Positions 55,237 through 63,511 of a stretch of DNA of 63,511 bases are shown in pieces (the stretch's first letter is position 1; every line of letters starts with the position of its first letter). Source of the stretch: Nocardioidaceae bacterium (GTDB lineage: Bacteria; Actinomycetota; Actinomycetes; Propionibacteriales; Nocardioidaceae). The position numbers were made by a program, and so were the translations under genes. The stretch covers positions 377,802-441,312 of the forward strand of contig JAUJOE010000001.1 in assembly GCA_030447805.1 (NCBI GenBank), written 5' to 3'. The notes beneath the pieces are model-generated. The model had not been told where the DNA came from, did not search any database, and worked only from the letters and a program-made list of their open reading frames with translations.

Positions 55237-56150
55237 ATCACCCGGTCCACGAACTCCCGGTCGTGGACCTTGACGGGGACGTCCATGAGCTCCAGTACGC
55301 CGCGGGCGACGTGCTCGGAGTAGCGGCGAAACGCTTCCTCGCCCTTCTCCTTGGTCGCGCGCATGGGGTTGCCGATGGTGCCGCTGTCGATGAACTCGTG
55401 GTGGTCCATCGGGAAGCTGAAGTACTGGTAGCCCTCGAACTCGACGTCGGGAGCGCCGTCGGACTTACGGAAGGAGTCCGGGAGGAAGTCGGGGATCCGC
55501 GCCCGGGTGTCCTCGGCGCGTTCCATGCGCACGAGATCGGCGTTCCACGCCATGTCCTGCGAGGTTTCCAGCTCGCTGGAATGCCATCCCGGCGTCTCCT
55601 CCGGTGGGTTCTCCATCAGCCCTTCCAGGATTCCCGTGTAGCGCTCCATGTAGGGCTTGACGAAGCCGATCATGGCACCGGTCTCGTACCTCAGCCGGCG
55701 TAGGACGGGGTCGACCACCTTGGTGTTGGAGCCGTGCCCATTGACGAAGATGATCCGGTCGAAGCCGTGGTGGATCAGGCTACGGGCAACGTCGTACATC
55801 AGGTTGAGCAAGGTGCTGGAGCGCAAGGTGATGGTGCCTCGTCCCTGACCCGGCTCGTGCATGTGCTGCGGAGAATACCCCGCCCACAGCGGTGGGGTGT
55901 GCAGCACGCCGATGTGCTCGGAGATCCGAGCGCTCACCTCGACGGCAGTGATCGTGTCCGTGTAGAGCGGCAGATGTGGGCCATGCTGCTCCGTGCTGGC
56001 CATGGGGACCAGCACAAGGTCCTTCGTCTCGAGGTACTCACGGATGTCGACGTAGGAGAGGTCGGCGAGTGCCCACGACCGGAACTTCGATCGGAACTGC
56101 TCGTCGCCACTGGTCAGATGGGGGACGTTGCGGACGATGCTGGACGTCAT
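55233..56150 (-). CDS. Creatininase-family amidohydrolase
   Basis: 305 residues. Metal-binding positions are visible: VLVPMASTEQHGPHLPLYTD (Glu, His, Asp), IIFVNGHGSNTKVV (the NGHG motif) and WHSSELETSQDMAW (Glu). The family opens cyclic amides or lactone-like rings, including creatinine and various pathway intermediates; MftE is another member. In this operon it could hydrolyse a lactam, lactone or formamide intermediate. Overlaps both neighbours by four bases. Confidence 0.88.
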   Translation of the reverse strand: MTSSIVRNVPHLTSGDEQFRSKFRSWALADLSYVDIREYLETKDLVLVPMASTEQHGPHLPLYTDTITAVEVSARISEHIGVLHTPPLWAGYSPQHMHEPGQGRGTITLRSSTLLNLMYDVARSLIHHGFDRIIFVNGHGSNTKVVDPVLRRLRYETGAMIGFVKPYMERYTGILEGLMENPPEETPGWHSSELETSQDMAWNADLVRMERAEDTRARIPDFLPDSFRKSDGAPDVEFEGYQYFSFPMDHHEFIDSGTIGNPMRATKEKGEEAFRRYSEHVARGVLELMDVPVKVHDREFVDRVM

Positions 56151-57383
56151 GCGGGAGCCTCCTGGATCAGGTCGAGAAAAAGTCGGGCCACCAAGCGGCC
56201 GAACTCCGGGTCGTTCACATGGTGCTCGAAGATGCTGATCGGTATGTCTTGGCGAAGCTTTTCGGCTAACCGGTTTCGGAAGCCGGCGTCTGCCTCCGGG
56301 TCCCAGAATGGTCCGTCGGGCACGTTCGGGATGGACAGCCCTCCGGTGGGAATGGCCAGCCGGACCGGTCCCTTTGCAGCGCTTAGCCGTTCGGCGAACA
56401 AATCCGCGATGGTGAGCATGTCCTCCGGCGAGGTCCGGACGAGCCGAAACTCGGGGTTGTGGTCATAGCTGGGGCGGCCGGCCAGGGATGGGGGGATCTG
56501 CGACGGCTCGAAGACGGCGAAGTCGATGCACCCCGGGACCACCACCTGTGGCAGCCCCAGCGCCCCGACGACCCGCAGCCGGTCGGGGCCACCGTCATGG
56601 ATCCCGCCGACGAGTGGGTCAGTGACCTCGTTGGTCGTGAAGTCGATGACCCCGCGGAAGTAGCCCTCAGCAGCGAGCTCCTCCATCGCCGGCCCTCCGA
56701 CGCCGTTGGAGTGGAACACCATCGCGGTGAAGCCGGCGCCAGCGAGCTCGTCTCGCAGCGCCATGACGGCGCGGGTGGTGTTGCCAAGCATCGTGACGGC
56801 GACGGTGCGATCGGCGCCGGACCGGTCGGAGGCGTTACGAGATCCGTGCTCGACCATGCCGGCGACTGCGGCGGTCACGTTGTCGAAGACCGCCCGGGAG
56901 ATCGAGTTGAGCCCGAGGATGTCGACGACCGAGTGCACGACCATCATGTCTCGGGTTCCGACGAGCGGACCGAACTCGTGACGGCCCGAGGCGATGGGGG
57001 AGACGACGACCTTCGGTACGCCGATGGGCAGGCGCATGAGAGCACTGGCGGTCATGACGGCGCCTTCGGCGCCGCCGATCCCGATCGCTCCCGCAATCTT
57101 GCCCTCGGCGTAGAGGTGCTCGACGTAGTCCGCCAGCATCGTCCGCATCATCGCGACCGCGCGCCCGCGGGTGCCCGACGTACGGAGGTCGACGATCGAG
57201 GCGCCGGAATGCCGCGCCACGTCGTCGCTTGACACATCCGGGGTGATGTCGATCGGCGGGTCGAGAATGCCGCAGTCGATCACCAGCGCGTCAAGTCCAC
57301 GGTCACGCAGGCCGTCCCGGAGATAGGCCGCTTCGGGGACCCTTGGTGTCAAGCGTCGCCAACACCGCGATTGTCGATTTCAT
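56147..57383 (-). CDS. Tm-1-like/UPF0261 ATP-binding domain protein (one frameshift)
   Basis: About 411 residues from ATG 57383: MKSTIAVLATLDTKG, then a one-base frame change near 57335 into PEAAYLRDGLRDRGLDALVI. Other family blocks: GAIGIGGAEGAVMTASALMR, PKVVVSPIASGRHEFGPLVG, TVAVTMLGNTTRAVMALRDE, VFHSNGVGGPAMEELAAEGY, VDFTTNEVTDPLVGGIHDGG. These match the Tm-1 N-terminal domain (UPF0261). The plant Tm-1 homologue binds ATP; bacterial members are of unknown function and, as I recall, usually sit beside a TIM-barrel PEP-hydrolase-like gene that is absent here. Confidence 0.88.
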
Positions 57384-57437
57384 GATGATGAGGGGGCGTC
57401 ACCCAGTGAGGCCGACCGGGGTCTCCCCGCACTACTC

Positions 57438-58322
57438 CTAGATCAGCGGCAAGAGGTGCTCGGCGTTCTGCTGGGTCAGCCAGTCGTAGAACTCCTCGCT
57501 GAGTGTGCTCGAGCCGTGATCCTCGATGAACTTCATCTGCTCATCGCTGATGTCGACTGGCTGAGTCTCCAAGGCGTTCGGGAATGGGTTCGCGGGTGTG
57601 CGGTCGACCGGTGCGACGAACTCTGCCGTCAGCGCACCGTCGTACCCGACCGCTTTGAGGCTGTCGACAACTCTCTTCCAGTCGTAGTGCCCCATGCCCG
57701 CCGGCATGCGGTTGTTGTCTGCCACATGGAAGTCAGCGAGGCGCGGCCCGCAGTCGGCGATGGTCTGGTACAGATCCTGCTCCTCGATGTTGATGTGGAA
57801 CGCGTCCAGGCACACGCCGCACTCGTCGCCGACCGCCTCGGCCAGAGCCATAGCTTGGGCGCCGCGGTTGATGAAGTAGGTCTCGAATCGGTTGAGCGGC
57901 TCGATGGCGAGGCGAATCCCTAGTGGCTGCGCGTGCGCGTAGATCTCCTTGAGGCCAGACACCGCCCACTCCCATTCCTGCTCGGGCGTGCCGTCGGGAG
58001 TGATCTTGCCGACCGTCGCCGGCACGATCGTCATCTCGGTGCCGTTCAGCGCAGAGACCAGATCGATGCAGTCCTTCGTGTACTGCACCGACGCCTTCCG
58101 CTGGTCTTCGCTGCCCGAGACCAGGTTGCGGTCGCCCAGCATCAACGTCACCGAGCCCCAACAACGCAGGTTGTACTTCTCGAGCAGCGGTTGCACCTCA
58201 TCGGGCTTGTACTGCTCTGGTTCGCCGCTGATCTCGATGCTCTCGTAGCCATACTTGGCCAGCCGGGCAAGGGTGACCTCCAGCGGCTCCGCCCGCATCC
58301 AGTTGTGCATTGACAGGTGCAT
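57438..58322 (-). CDS. Sugar phosphate isomerase/epimerase (D-tagatose 3-epimerase-like TIM barrel)
   Basis: 294 residues from ATG 58322 with AAGGAG upstream: MHLSMHNWMRAEPLEVTLAR. Metal-site residues: LAIEPLNRFETYFINR (Glu), VCLDAFHINIEEQDLYQ (Asp, His), FHVADNNRMPAGMGHYDW (His) and ALTAEFVAP (Glu), in the spacing of DTE/D-psicose 3-epimerases. In that family the reaction inverts C3 of ketoses or isomerises hydroxypyruvate-like acids. It would act on the carbon skeleton brought in by the adjacent transporter. Gap of 23 bp from the FAD oxidase gene. Confidence 0.88.
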   Translation of the reverse strand: MHLSMHNWMRAEPLEVTLARLAKYGYESIEISGEPEQYKPDEVQPLLEKYNLRCWGSVTLMLGDRNLVSGSEDQRKASVQYTKDCIDLVSALNGTEMTIVPATVGKITPDGTPEQEWEWAVSGLKEIYAHAQPLGIRLAIEPLNRFETYFINRGAQAMALAEAVGDECGVCLDAFHINIEEQDLYQTIADCGPRLADFHVADNNRMPAGMGHYDWKRVVDSLKAVGYDGALTAEFVAPVDRTPANPFPNALETQPVDISDEQMKFIEDHGSSTLSEEFYDWLTQQNAEHLLPLI

Positions 58323-58345
58323 GTGTTGCTCCTTGCTCGTAGCGG

Positions 58346-59830
58346 TTAGCGAATTGATCGGGGCGCGCCGAAGCCCAGCTTCCCCGGGTTCATGATCCCG
58401 TCGGGATCCCAGGCGTTCTTCAGGGCGAGCATCAGGTCGAACGCCGCGCCGTACTGCGGGCGCATGAACCGGCCCAGCTTCAGGCCGACGCCGTGGTGCT
58501 CGTTGATGACCCCGCCGTGCTCCAGCGAAGTGCCGACCGCGGCGTTCCACAGGCGGTCGTGCAGGGCCAGCGCCTCGTCCGGGTCGTCGGGTGCCTCGTC
58601 GACGTAGAAGCGGTCATAGATCATCCCGCCCCACGGGAACCAGTGCGAGAAGTGCGCCGTGTAGCGGGCGCCGTACTCGGCGAACCCCTCTTCAATCGTC
58701 CGCTTCTTTGCCTCGTACAAGCCGGGCAGCGCGGCGAACCGGGCACACGTGTCGGTGGTACCGAACACCAGCGGCGGCGCTGGCGCGTTGTGCTTTGCGA
58801 ACGGCTCGTACTTGCCGTCCCACCAGCTTTGCGCCGGGCTGGACCCTAGATCGACACCATCGTTGGCGGCGCAGATCGCGTGAATCCGCTCCTCCTCGAG
58901 CGCCATCGATGACTCGTGGCCGTCAAGGACGACGATGAGCAGCACGCCGGACGTGTCGAGGCCCAGCATCGAGGTGAGCCGAGCGCTGTCGGCCTCGTCG
59001 TACAGCCGCATGGCGGCAGGCAGGATGCGCTGGGTCATGATCAAGCGAGCCGTCTCGAGGCCCGCCGATACAGAGGCGAACTGGAAGGAGAGGAAGCGCC
59101 TGCCCTCGGGCAGCGGCTCCAGTCGCATGGTTGCCTCGGTGATGATGCCCAGCGTGCCTTCTGACCCGATGAGCGTTTGCAGCAGGTCAGGTCCCGCGGC
59201 GTGGTTGGGCACGGGCAGGGTGGAGATGCGGCGTCCTGGCGGCACCACCGCCTCCACCTGCAGAGCAAGCTGCTCCGCCTTGCCGTACTTGGTCGACACG
59301 ACACCTGAGCCGCGGGCGGCGAGCGACCCGCCGATTGTCGCGCCAAAAAAATGCGATCCGGGATAGTGGGGGAGCGTCAGCCCGAGCCCGTTGAGCTCCT
59401 TCTCCAGCCGAGAGCCGTCGATCCCCGCCTGCACCGTCACGGTCAGACTGGACTCGTCGATCTCAACGATCCGGTCCATCCGGGTCAGGTCGACCGCGAT
59501 GCCGCCGTAGAGCGCGAAGGTTCCTCCTTGTGTGCCCGAGCCGCCTCCTCGCGGCACCACCGGGGTCCGGTACTCCGACGCGATTCGCACGACGCCTTCG
59601 ACCTGTTCTGTGCTCTCGGGCCAAACGACGACGTCAGCAACCGGAAGCGGCAGGTCGCGGTAGCGAAGGAACTGCGACATCCACGACCAGTCGGCAGCCT
59701 GAGCAGCGAGTGCGGCGGGTTCGGTGTTCACGTTGTCGGGGCCGACGACAGCGCTCAGGTCGCGCGCCAACTGCCCCCAAAGATACGGCCGCGCCGCGCT
59801 GGCGCCGGTGCTTGCCAAGGGAGGAGTCAC
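58346..59830 (-). CDS. VAO/AGPS-type FAD-linked oxidase
   Basis: About 494 residues from the GTG at 59830 (VTPPLASTGASAARPYLWGQ); an ATG at 59899 would add 23 residues. FAD domain: VVPRGGGSGTQGGTFALYGG, GATIGGSLAARGSGVVSTKY, DLLQTLIGSEGTLGIITEAT. The C-terminal domain resembles AGPS/VAO rather than GlcD: SHWFPWGGMIYDRFYVDEAP and EHGGVINEHHGVGLKLGRFM. Probably oxidises a 2-hydroxy acid or alcohol. First gene of the eight-gene operon and divergent from the transporter genes, so a good candidate for the first catabolic step. Confidence 0.88.
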   Translation of the reverse strand: MTPPLASTGASAARPYLWGQLARDLSAVVGPDNVNTEPAALAAQAADWSWMSQFLRYRDLPLPVADVVVWPESTEQVEGVVRIASEYRTPVVPRGGGSGTQGGTFALYGGIAVDLTRMDRIVEIDESSLTVTVQAGIDGSRLEKELNGLGLTLPHYPGSHFFGATIGGSLAARGSGVVSTKYGKAEQLALQVEAVVPPGRRISTLPVPNHAAGPDLLQTLIGSEGTLGIITEATMRLEPLPEGRRFLSFQFASVSAGLETARLIMTQRILPAAMRLYDEADSARLTSMLGLDTSGVLLIVVLDGHESSMALEEERIHAICAANDGVDLGSSPAQSWWDGKYEPFAKHNAPAPPLVFGTTDTCARFAALPGLYEAKKRTIEEGFAEYGARYTAHFSHWFPWGGMIYDRFYVDEAPDDPDEALALHDRLWNAAVGTSLEHGGVINEHHGVGLKLGRFMRPQYGAAFDLMLALKNAWDPDGIMNPGKLGFGAPRSIR

Positions 59831-59948
59831 GCTGCGCCGCCTCTCGCCTTGGTCCCGCAATCCACCCGGGAGCGAACACAGTTGCGAAGACCCGTGCATG
59901 ACAGCAGTCCCACGGGTTGTTCAGGCGCCTACGCTAGGGCCGCTTAGG

Positions 59949-59961
59949 GTTGAATGTCAAC
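59949..59961. promoter_or_regulatory. Inverted repeat in the divergent promoter region
   Basis: GTTGAATGTCAAC, five-base perfect arms with a three-base centre, midway between the start of the FAD oxidase gene (59830, minus) and livH (60068, plus). The spacing suits a FadR-type GntR dimer and the position would let one regulator control both directions. Candidate operator only. Confidence 0.4.
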
Positions 59962-60067
59962 GTGGATACACCTTGCAATGCAGGGTTGGATTCGCTACGT
60001 TGTGGCGCGCGTCACCATGGCTGGCGGGGACGTTCGGACCCCGATCTCGACCGGAGAGGCGGTAGGC

Positions 60068-61123
60068 GTGGTCGGCACCGCAGTGCAGTCCGCCCGCCGA
60101 GACATCATGCGTCGGTTCGGGGCGCTTGTGGTTCCTGTCATCTCGCTGCTCGCCTTGGTGTGGGTGCTCTTCTTGGCTCGCGGCACGACGGCTCAGCCGG
60201 CGGTGAAGGATCCCGGGGAGTTCGCAGTCACGCTGTTGGACGGCGTCACCTTCGCCGGCTTGCTCTTCGTCGTCGCCTCCGGCTTCACGCTGATCTTCGG
60301 CCTGATGCGCACCGTCAACATGGCGCACGGCTCGCTGTTCCTCCTCGCCGGCTTCACCGCCATCGCCATTCAGCAGGAGATGGTCGGCAAGACCACCAAC
60401 ATCGCGCCCGAGGACGTCACCCTGATGTCGTGGATCGTGCCGCTCATCGTCGCCGCAGCGCTCGCGGCGCTGCTCGGTGTGTTGCTGCAGCAGGTCTTCC
60501 TCCGCTGGAACCAGGGCCAGGAGCTGCGGCAGGCGCTGATCACGATCGCCATCTCCGTCGTCCTGGCCGACCAGATGCTGCGGCAGTTCGGCGGCCTGGC
60601 GAAGACGATGGTGTGGCCGGGTGCCGTTTCGCACTTCATCGAGATCTTCGGCCAGCGGTACGCGACGAGCCGTTTGTTCATGCTCGCCGTCGCGGTGGTG
60701 GTTGGTGTCGCCCTGTGGCTGTGGCTGACCAAGACCCGGATGGGCATGGTCATCCGGGCAGGTGTCGACGATGAGCCGATGGTGCGCGCACTCGGCATCA
60801 ACGTCACACTCGTCTTCGCCGTCACCTTCTTCGTAGGCGCCTTCCTGGCCGGGGTCGGTGGCGTGATGGGAGCCTCCTTCGCGGGGGCCGCCACCGGCTC
60901 CGACGGCGCCTGGCTGCTCAACTCACTCGTCGTTGTGATCATCGGCGGGCTGGGTTCGATCAAGGGCGCCGTGGCAGGCTCGCTGCTCTACGGCCTCGTG
61001 TCGGCGTTCGCACCGGTGTACCTCCCGACGCAGTACACCTTCTACGCCGTGATCTTCTCGTTCGTCCTGCTGGCGCTGGTGCTCGCGGTCCGGCCCTACG
61101 GCCTGTTCGGCCGGCCGGCATGA
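60068..61123 (+). CDS. livH: Branched-chain-type (HAAT) ABC transporter permease LivH
   Basis: 351 residues from the GTG at 60068, eight bases after GGAGAGG; an ATG lies 13 codons later. Eight hydrophobic helices. LivH hallmarks: LFVVASGFTLIFGLMRTVNM, AHGSLFLLAGF, RMGMVIRAGVDDEPMVRALG, SLVVVIIGGLGSIKGAVAGS. The permease family takes up branched-chain amino acids but also urea, hydroxy acids and aromatic acids. With the divergent catabolic operon the substrate is more likely the pathway compound than leucine. Stop overlaps livM (ATGA). Confidence 0.9.
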   Translation: MVGTAVQSARRDIMRRFGALVVPVISLLALVWVLFLARGTTAQPAVKDPGEFAVTLLDGVTFAGLLFVVASGFTLIFGLMRTVNMAHGSLFLLAGFTAIAIQQEMVGKTTNIAPEDVTLMSWIVPLIVAAALAALLGVLLQQVFLRWNQGQELRQALITIAISVVLADQMLRQFGGLAKTMVWPGAVSHFIEIFGQRYATSRLFMLAVAVVVGVALWLWLTKTRMGMVIRAGVDDEPMVRALGINVTLVFAVTFFVGAFLAGVGGVMGASFAGAATGSDGAWLLNSLVVVIIGGLGSIKGAVAGSLLYGLVSAFAPVYLPTQYTFYAVIFSFVLLALVLAVRPYGLFGRPA

Positions 61124-62181
61124 CCGCACGCAGGCTGCTCACCCCGGCGAACGCGGCCCTCGCCGTCCTTGTCGTCCTGCTGCTGGCGCTGCCCGCGATC
61201 AACTCCGGCTTCTTCGTCACGTTCGTCTGACGCAGGCGCTGATCTACGGCCTGATCGCGGTCACGATCGTCTTCCTGACCTCGCACGGGGGGATGATCTC
61301 GCTGGCCCAGCTGCTGTTCGCGGGCATTGCGGGTTTCATGTTCGGCAATGCGGCGCTCGAGTCGGGTGCGCGGGGTTGAACCTCGGGTGGCCGCCATGGG
61401 TGGCTGTTCTCTTCGCACTGGCCGTCACCACGGCGGTGGCCTTCCTGCTCGGCGCGCTGGCAAGCCGCACGACCGGCATCTACTTCTTGATGCTGACGCT
61501 GGTGTACGGCGTCATCGGCTACACCTTCTTCGCCCAGGTGGTCACGGTCTCGGGCCCCGGCGGCGTCACCAGCATCGTCGCTCCGGAGCCGTTCACCGAT
61601 CGGGTGAACCTGTACTACGCCGCCGTGGTGCTCTCCGCCCTGGCCTATCTGGCGTTCCGCGCCATCGGCCGGACCAACTTCGGGCTTGCCCTGCAGGGCG
61701 TGCGCGACGACCCGGTGCGGATGAGCTCACTCGGCTTCAACGTGCCCCTGCACCGCACACTTGCGTTCACGCTGGGCGGGTTCGTCGCGGGCGTAGCGGG
61801 GTTGCTCAATGTGTGGTGGCGAGGGCAGATCGACCCGGCGTCGATCTCCATCGGCCCCACTCTCATCGTCTTGATCATCGCGGTCATCGGCGGGATCTCG
61901 TACTTCGAGGGCGCCTGGTTGGGCGCGCTGGTGTACGTGCTCCTCGACACCTATACCGACTCGATCCCGCTGATCGACCAGATCGGCTTACACCTGACCG
62001 TTTCAACACCGTCATCGGCCTGATGGTGCTGCTGATCATGGTGTTGTCGCCCGAAGGGCTCGTCGGCATCATCGAGCGAGCACGCCGCGGCCGCGGCGGC
62101 GCGAGGCCGAGCGAGCACTCGATCGAGCCGCCGACGACATCTCCCACACCCGTCCAGACCGGCTCTGGACGAGAGCCGTGA
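61120..62181 (+). CDS. livM: Branched-chain-type ABC transporter permease LivM (three frameshifts)
   Basis: About 354 residues from ATG 61120: MTARRLLTPANAALAVLVVL. The frame changes near 61227 into LTQALIYGLIAVTIVFLTSH and GGMISLAQLLFAGIAGFMFG, near 61370 into LGWPPWVAVLFALAVTTAVA, and near 61990 into FNTVIGLMVLLIMVLSPEGL. EAA-like loop: GRTNFGLALQGVRDDPVRMS. All repairs give natural membrane-protein sequence. Second permease of the HAAT system; the C-terminal ~40 residues are a polar tail. Confidence 0.87.
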
Positions 62182-62254
62182 GCCGACTGGTGACAGCCAG
62201 GGAAGTACGCGGAGCGACCGTCGCGCCGCTGACAACGAAAGGAAACCATCCCGA

Positions 62255-63511
62255 ATGATCAGGCGATTGCGCAAGCCGAGGCGGTTGCTCCCGGCCGCGT
62301 TGCTGTCGGTTATCGCCCTGCTGGCCTCCGGGTGCAGCGAGGGCGGCGGCGACAACACAGGTGACGGCGGTTCTGGAGTCCGACCCTGCCACCGAGGGCG
62401 ACACCGTCAAGCTCGGCATTCTCGGCGAGTGTGAAGGGCCGTTCGGCGGGTTCCACGAGGACACCGTGGCCGGTGTGGCGCTCGCCATGGTGAATTTCGC
62501 CGGCGCGACGGTGAGCTCCAAGACGACAGCGCTCGAGGGCTGGACGGGGGCCGAGGTCAACGGCACCCTGATCGAACTCGTCGGCATCGGCTGCGGCGAC
62601 GACACCCTCGACACGATCAGGAAGAGATCCGCCAGCTGGTCGAGCAGGAGGGCGCCAACGTCGTCATTGGGCCGCTGTCGGGTGATGAGGGCATCGCGGT
62701 CGCCGAGTACGCGAAGGCACACCCGGAGATCACGGTGTTGTCCGGCATCGCCGGATCACAGGAGCCGACGCTGCAGGTGCAGGCGCCCAACTACTTCCGC
62801 TTCCACGGCGACGGTGCCATGTGGAACGCCGGAATGGGTGACATCCTGCACAACCAGGAGGGCTGGGGACACCGTCGCCGTCATCGCCGACGACTACAGC
62901 TTCGGCCACACCTCGGCGGCAGGTTTCATCGCGGACTTCTGTGGTGTGGGTGGCGAGGTCACGGCCCGGGTTTTCCCGCCGCTGGGCACGACCGACTATT
63001 CGCAGTACATCCACAACTGCCCGACCCCGACGAGGTCGACGGCTACTTCTGGGTGGTCGGCGGGACGGGCACGCAGGCTGCGCTCGAGGCGTTCGTGAAC
63101 GCCAAGGGCGACCTGACCGGCGACCAGCATGCGGGCAACCTGTTCTTCAACTCCGGGCCTCGCCGGCGCTGGGCACCGACATCGCCAAGTGTACGTCGGC
63201 GGCTTCGCCGTGCCGCCGGGCGACATCAAGACACCCGAGATCGAGGAGTACCTGGCCAGCGCCGACAAGACGTGGGACACCCTGGCCACCGGTCTGACCG
63301 GTGGCGAGCCTGGTCCTCCGTCCACCGCGGCCGGCTTCGGCTTCATGTACGGCTACTACTCGGCCGGCGTCGCCTTGACCGAGGGCCTGAAGGCGACCGG
63401 TGGCGACCCGTCGCCAGAGCCCCAGCAGCGCGCTCGCGGACCTGAGTGTGGACCTGCCATACGGCGAGATCAGGCTTGACGAGAACCCGCAGCGGCATCG
63501 CCGACGTCGGC
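62255..63511 (+). CDS. HAAT-type ABC substrate-binding lipoprotein (partial, about seven frameshifts)
   Basis: From ATG 62255, after GAAAGGAAACC: a signal peptide with lipobox LLSVIALLASGCSEG, then the periplasmic-binding fold of the Leu/Ile/Val type: DTVKLGILGECEGPFGGFHE, NGTLIELVGIGCGDDT, IRQLVEQEGANVVIGPLSGD, VAVIADDYSFGHTSAAGFIA, DYSQYIHNCP, VDGYFWVVGGTGTQAALEAF, VYVGGFAVPPGDIKTPEIEE. Frame changes near 62360, 62625, 62865, 63030, 63160, 63192 and 63412. The 3' end and the ATPase genes are outside the window. Captures the substrate for LivHM outside the membrane. Confidence 0.85.

Overview
The window is high-GC DNA with actinobacterial gene content: two DUF222/HNH (13E12-type) genes plus a third remnant, an ECF42 sigma factor with its DGPF/YciI partner, DUF5703, an Rpf-like lytic protein behind a c-di-AMP riboswitch, an F420-type LLM oxidoreductase and many GTG/TTG starts with 4-bp stop/start overlaps. 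I would guess Propionibacteriales (Nocardioidaceae-like); this rests on family content only. A striking property of the sequence is the number of broken reading frames, roughly 40 single-base shifts by my count, many at C or G runs. They cluster at about 7.5-12 kb, 16.7-19.8 kb, 40.4-45 kb and 61-63.5 kb, while other long genes are perfectly open. This looks more like consensus error than mass gene decay, so I annotate most broken genes as genes and say where the frame changes.

Layout. 0-5.7 kb: 5' part of serB (ACT-domain phosphoserine phosphatase), an unknown protein, an ABC ATPase, an NfeD/SPFH membrane pair, a TSUP exporter and a phosphotransferase. 5.7-9.4 kb: an HNH gene remnant, a SigE-type ECF sigma factor with its membrane partner, a broken lipoprotein gene and a broken DUF222/HNH gene. 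9.6-11.9 kb: a JmjC/cupin protein with an Asp-rich N-terminus coupled to a sucrase/ferredoxin-like protein. 11.9-13.07 kb: no recognisable gene, but at least three diverged direct repeats. 13.07-16.65 kb: an alpha/beta hydrolase and a three-gene ABC-2 exporter. 16.7-19.75 kb: a badly disordered stretch with a chloramphenicol-phosphotransferase-like gene, two degenerate PEBP copies and a TrmH-family methyltransferase whose fragments also appear inside the PEBP region. 19.7-25.7 kb: peptide deformylase, gamma-glutamyltransferase, cyclophilin, PAP2 phosphatase, a 46-residue protein, AlkB-like dioxygenase, BioY and a VOC protein. 25.9-36 kb: the riboswitch/Rpf-like gene, an RHH protein, GNAT, DoxX, secreted proteins, ECF42/DGPF, a nucleotidyltransferase and an ArsR/SRPBCC operon. 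36-45 kb: methyltransferase, tRNA-Leu(GAG), M20 peptidase, DUF5703, GH15, aldo/keto reductase, LLM oxidoreductase, YdeI, DUF427 and the second DUF222/HNH gene.

From 45.6 kb to the end lies one coherent catabolic block. aceB-glcD-glcE-glcF (plus strand) would oxidise glycolate to glyoxylate and condense it with acetyl-CoA to malate. Facing it is a tightly overlapped eight-gene minus-strand operon: a VAO/AGPS-type FAD oxidase, a D-tagatose-3-epimerase-like TIM barrel, a Tm-1-like/UPF0261 protein, a creatininase-family amidohydrolase, a GntR regulator and lutABC. Divergent from the head of that operon is a branched-chain-type (HAAT) ABC transporter: LivH, LivM and a lipoprotein binding component that runs off the window. 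I read this as an uptake and degradation pathway for an unidentified polyhydroxylated acid or lactone/amide whose products drain through lactate/glycolate oxidation. It is the best candidate here for an undescribed system.
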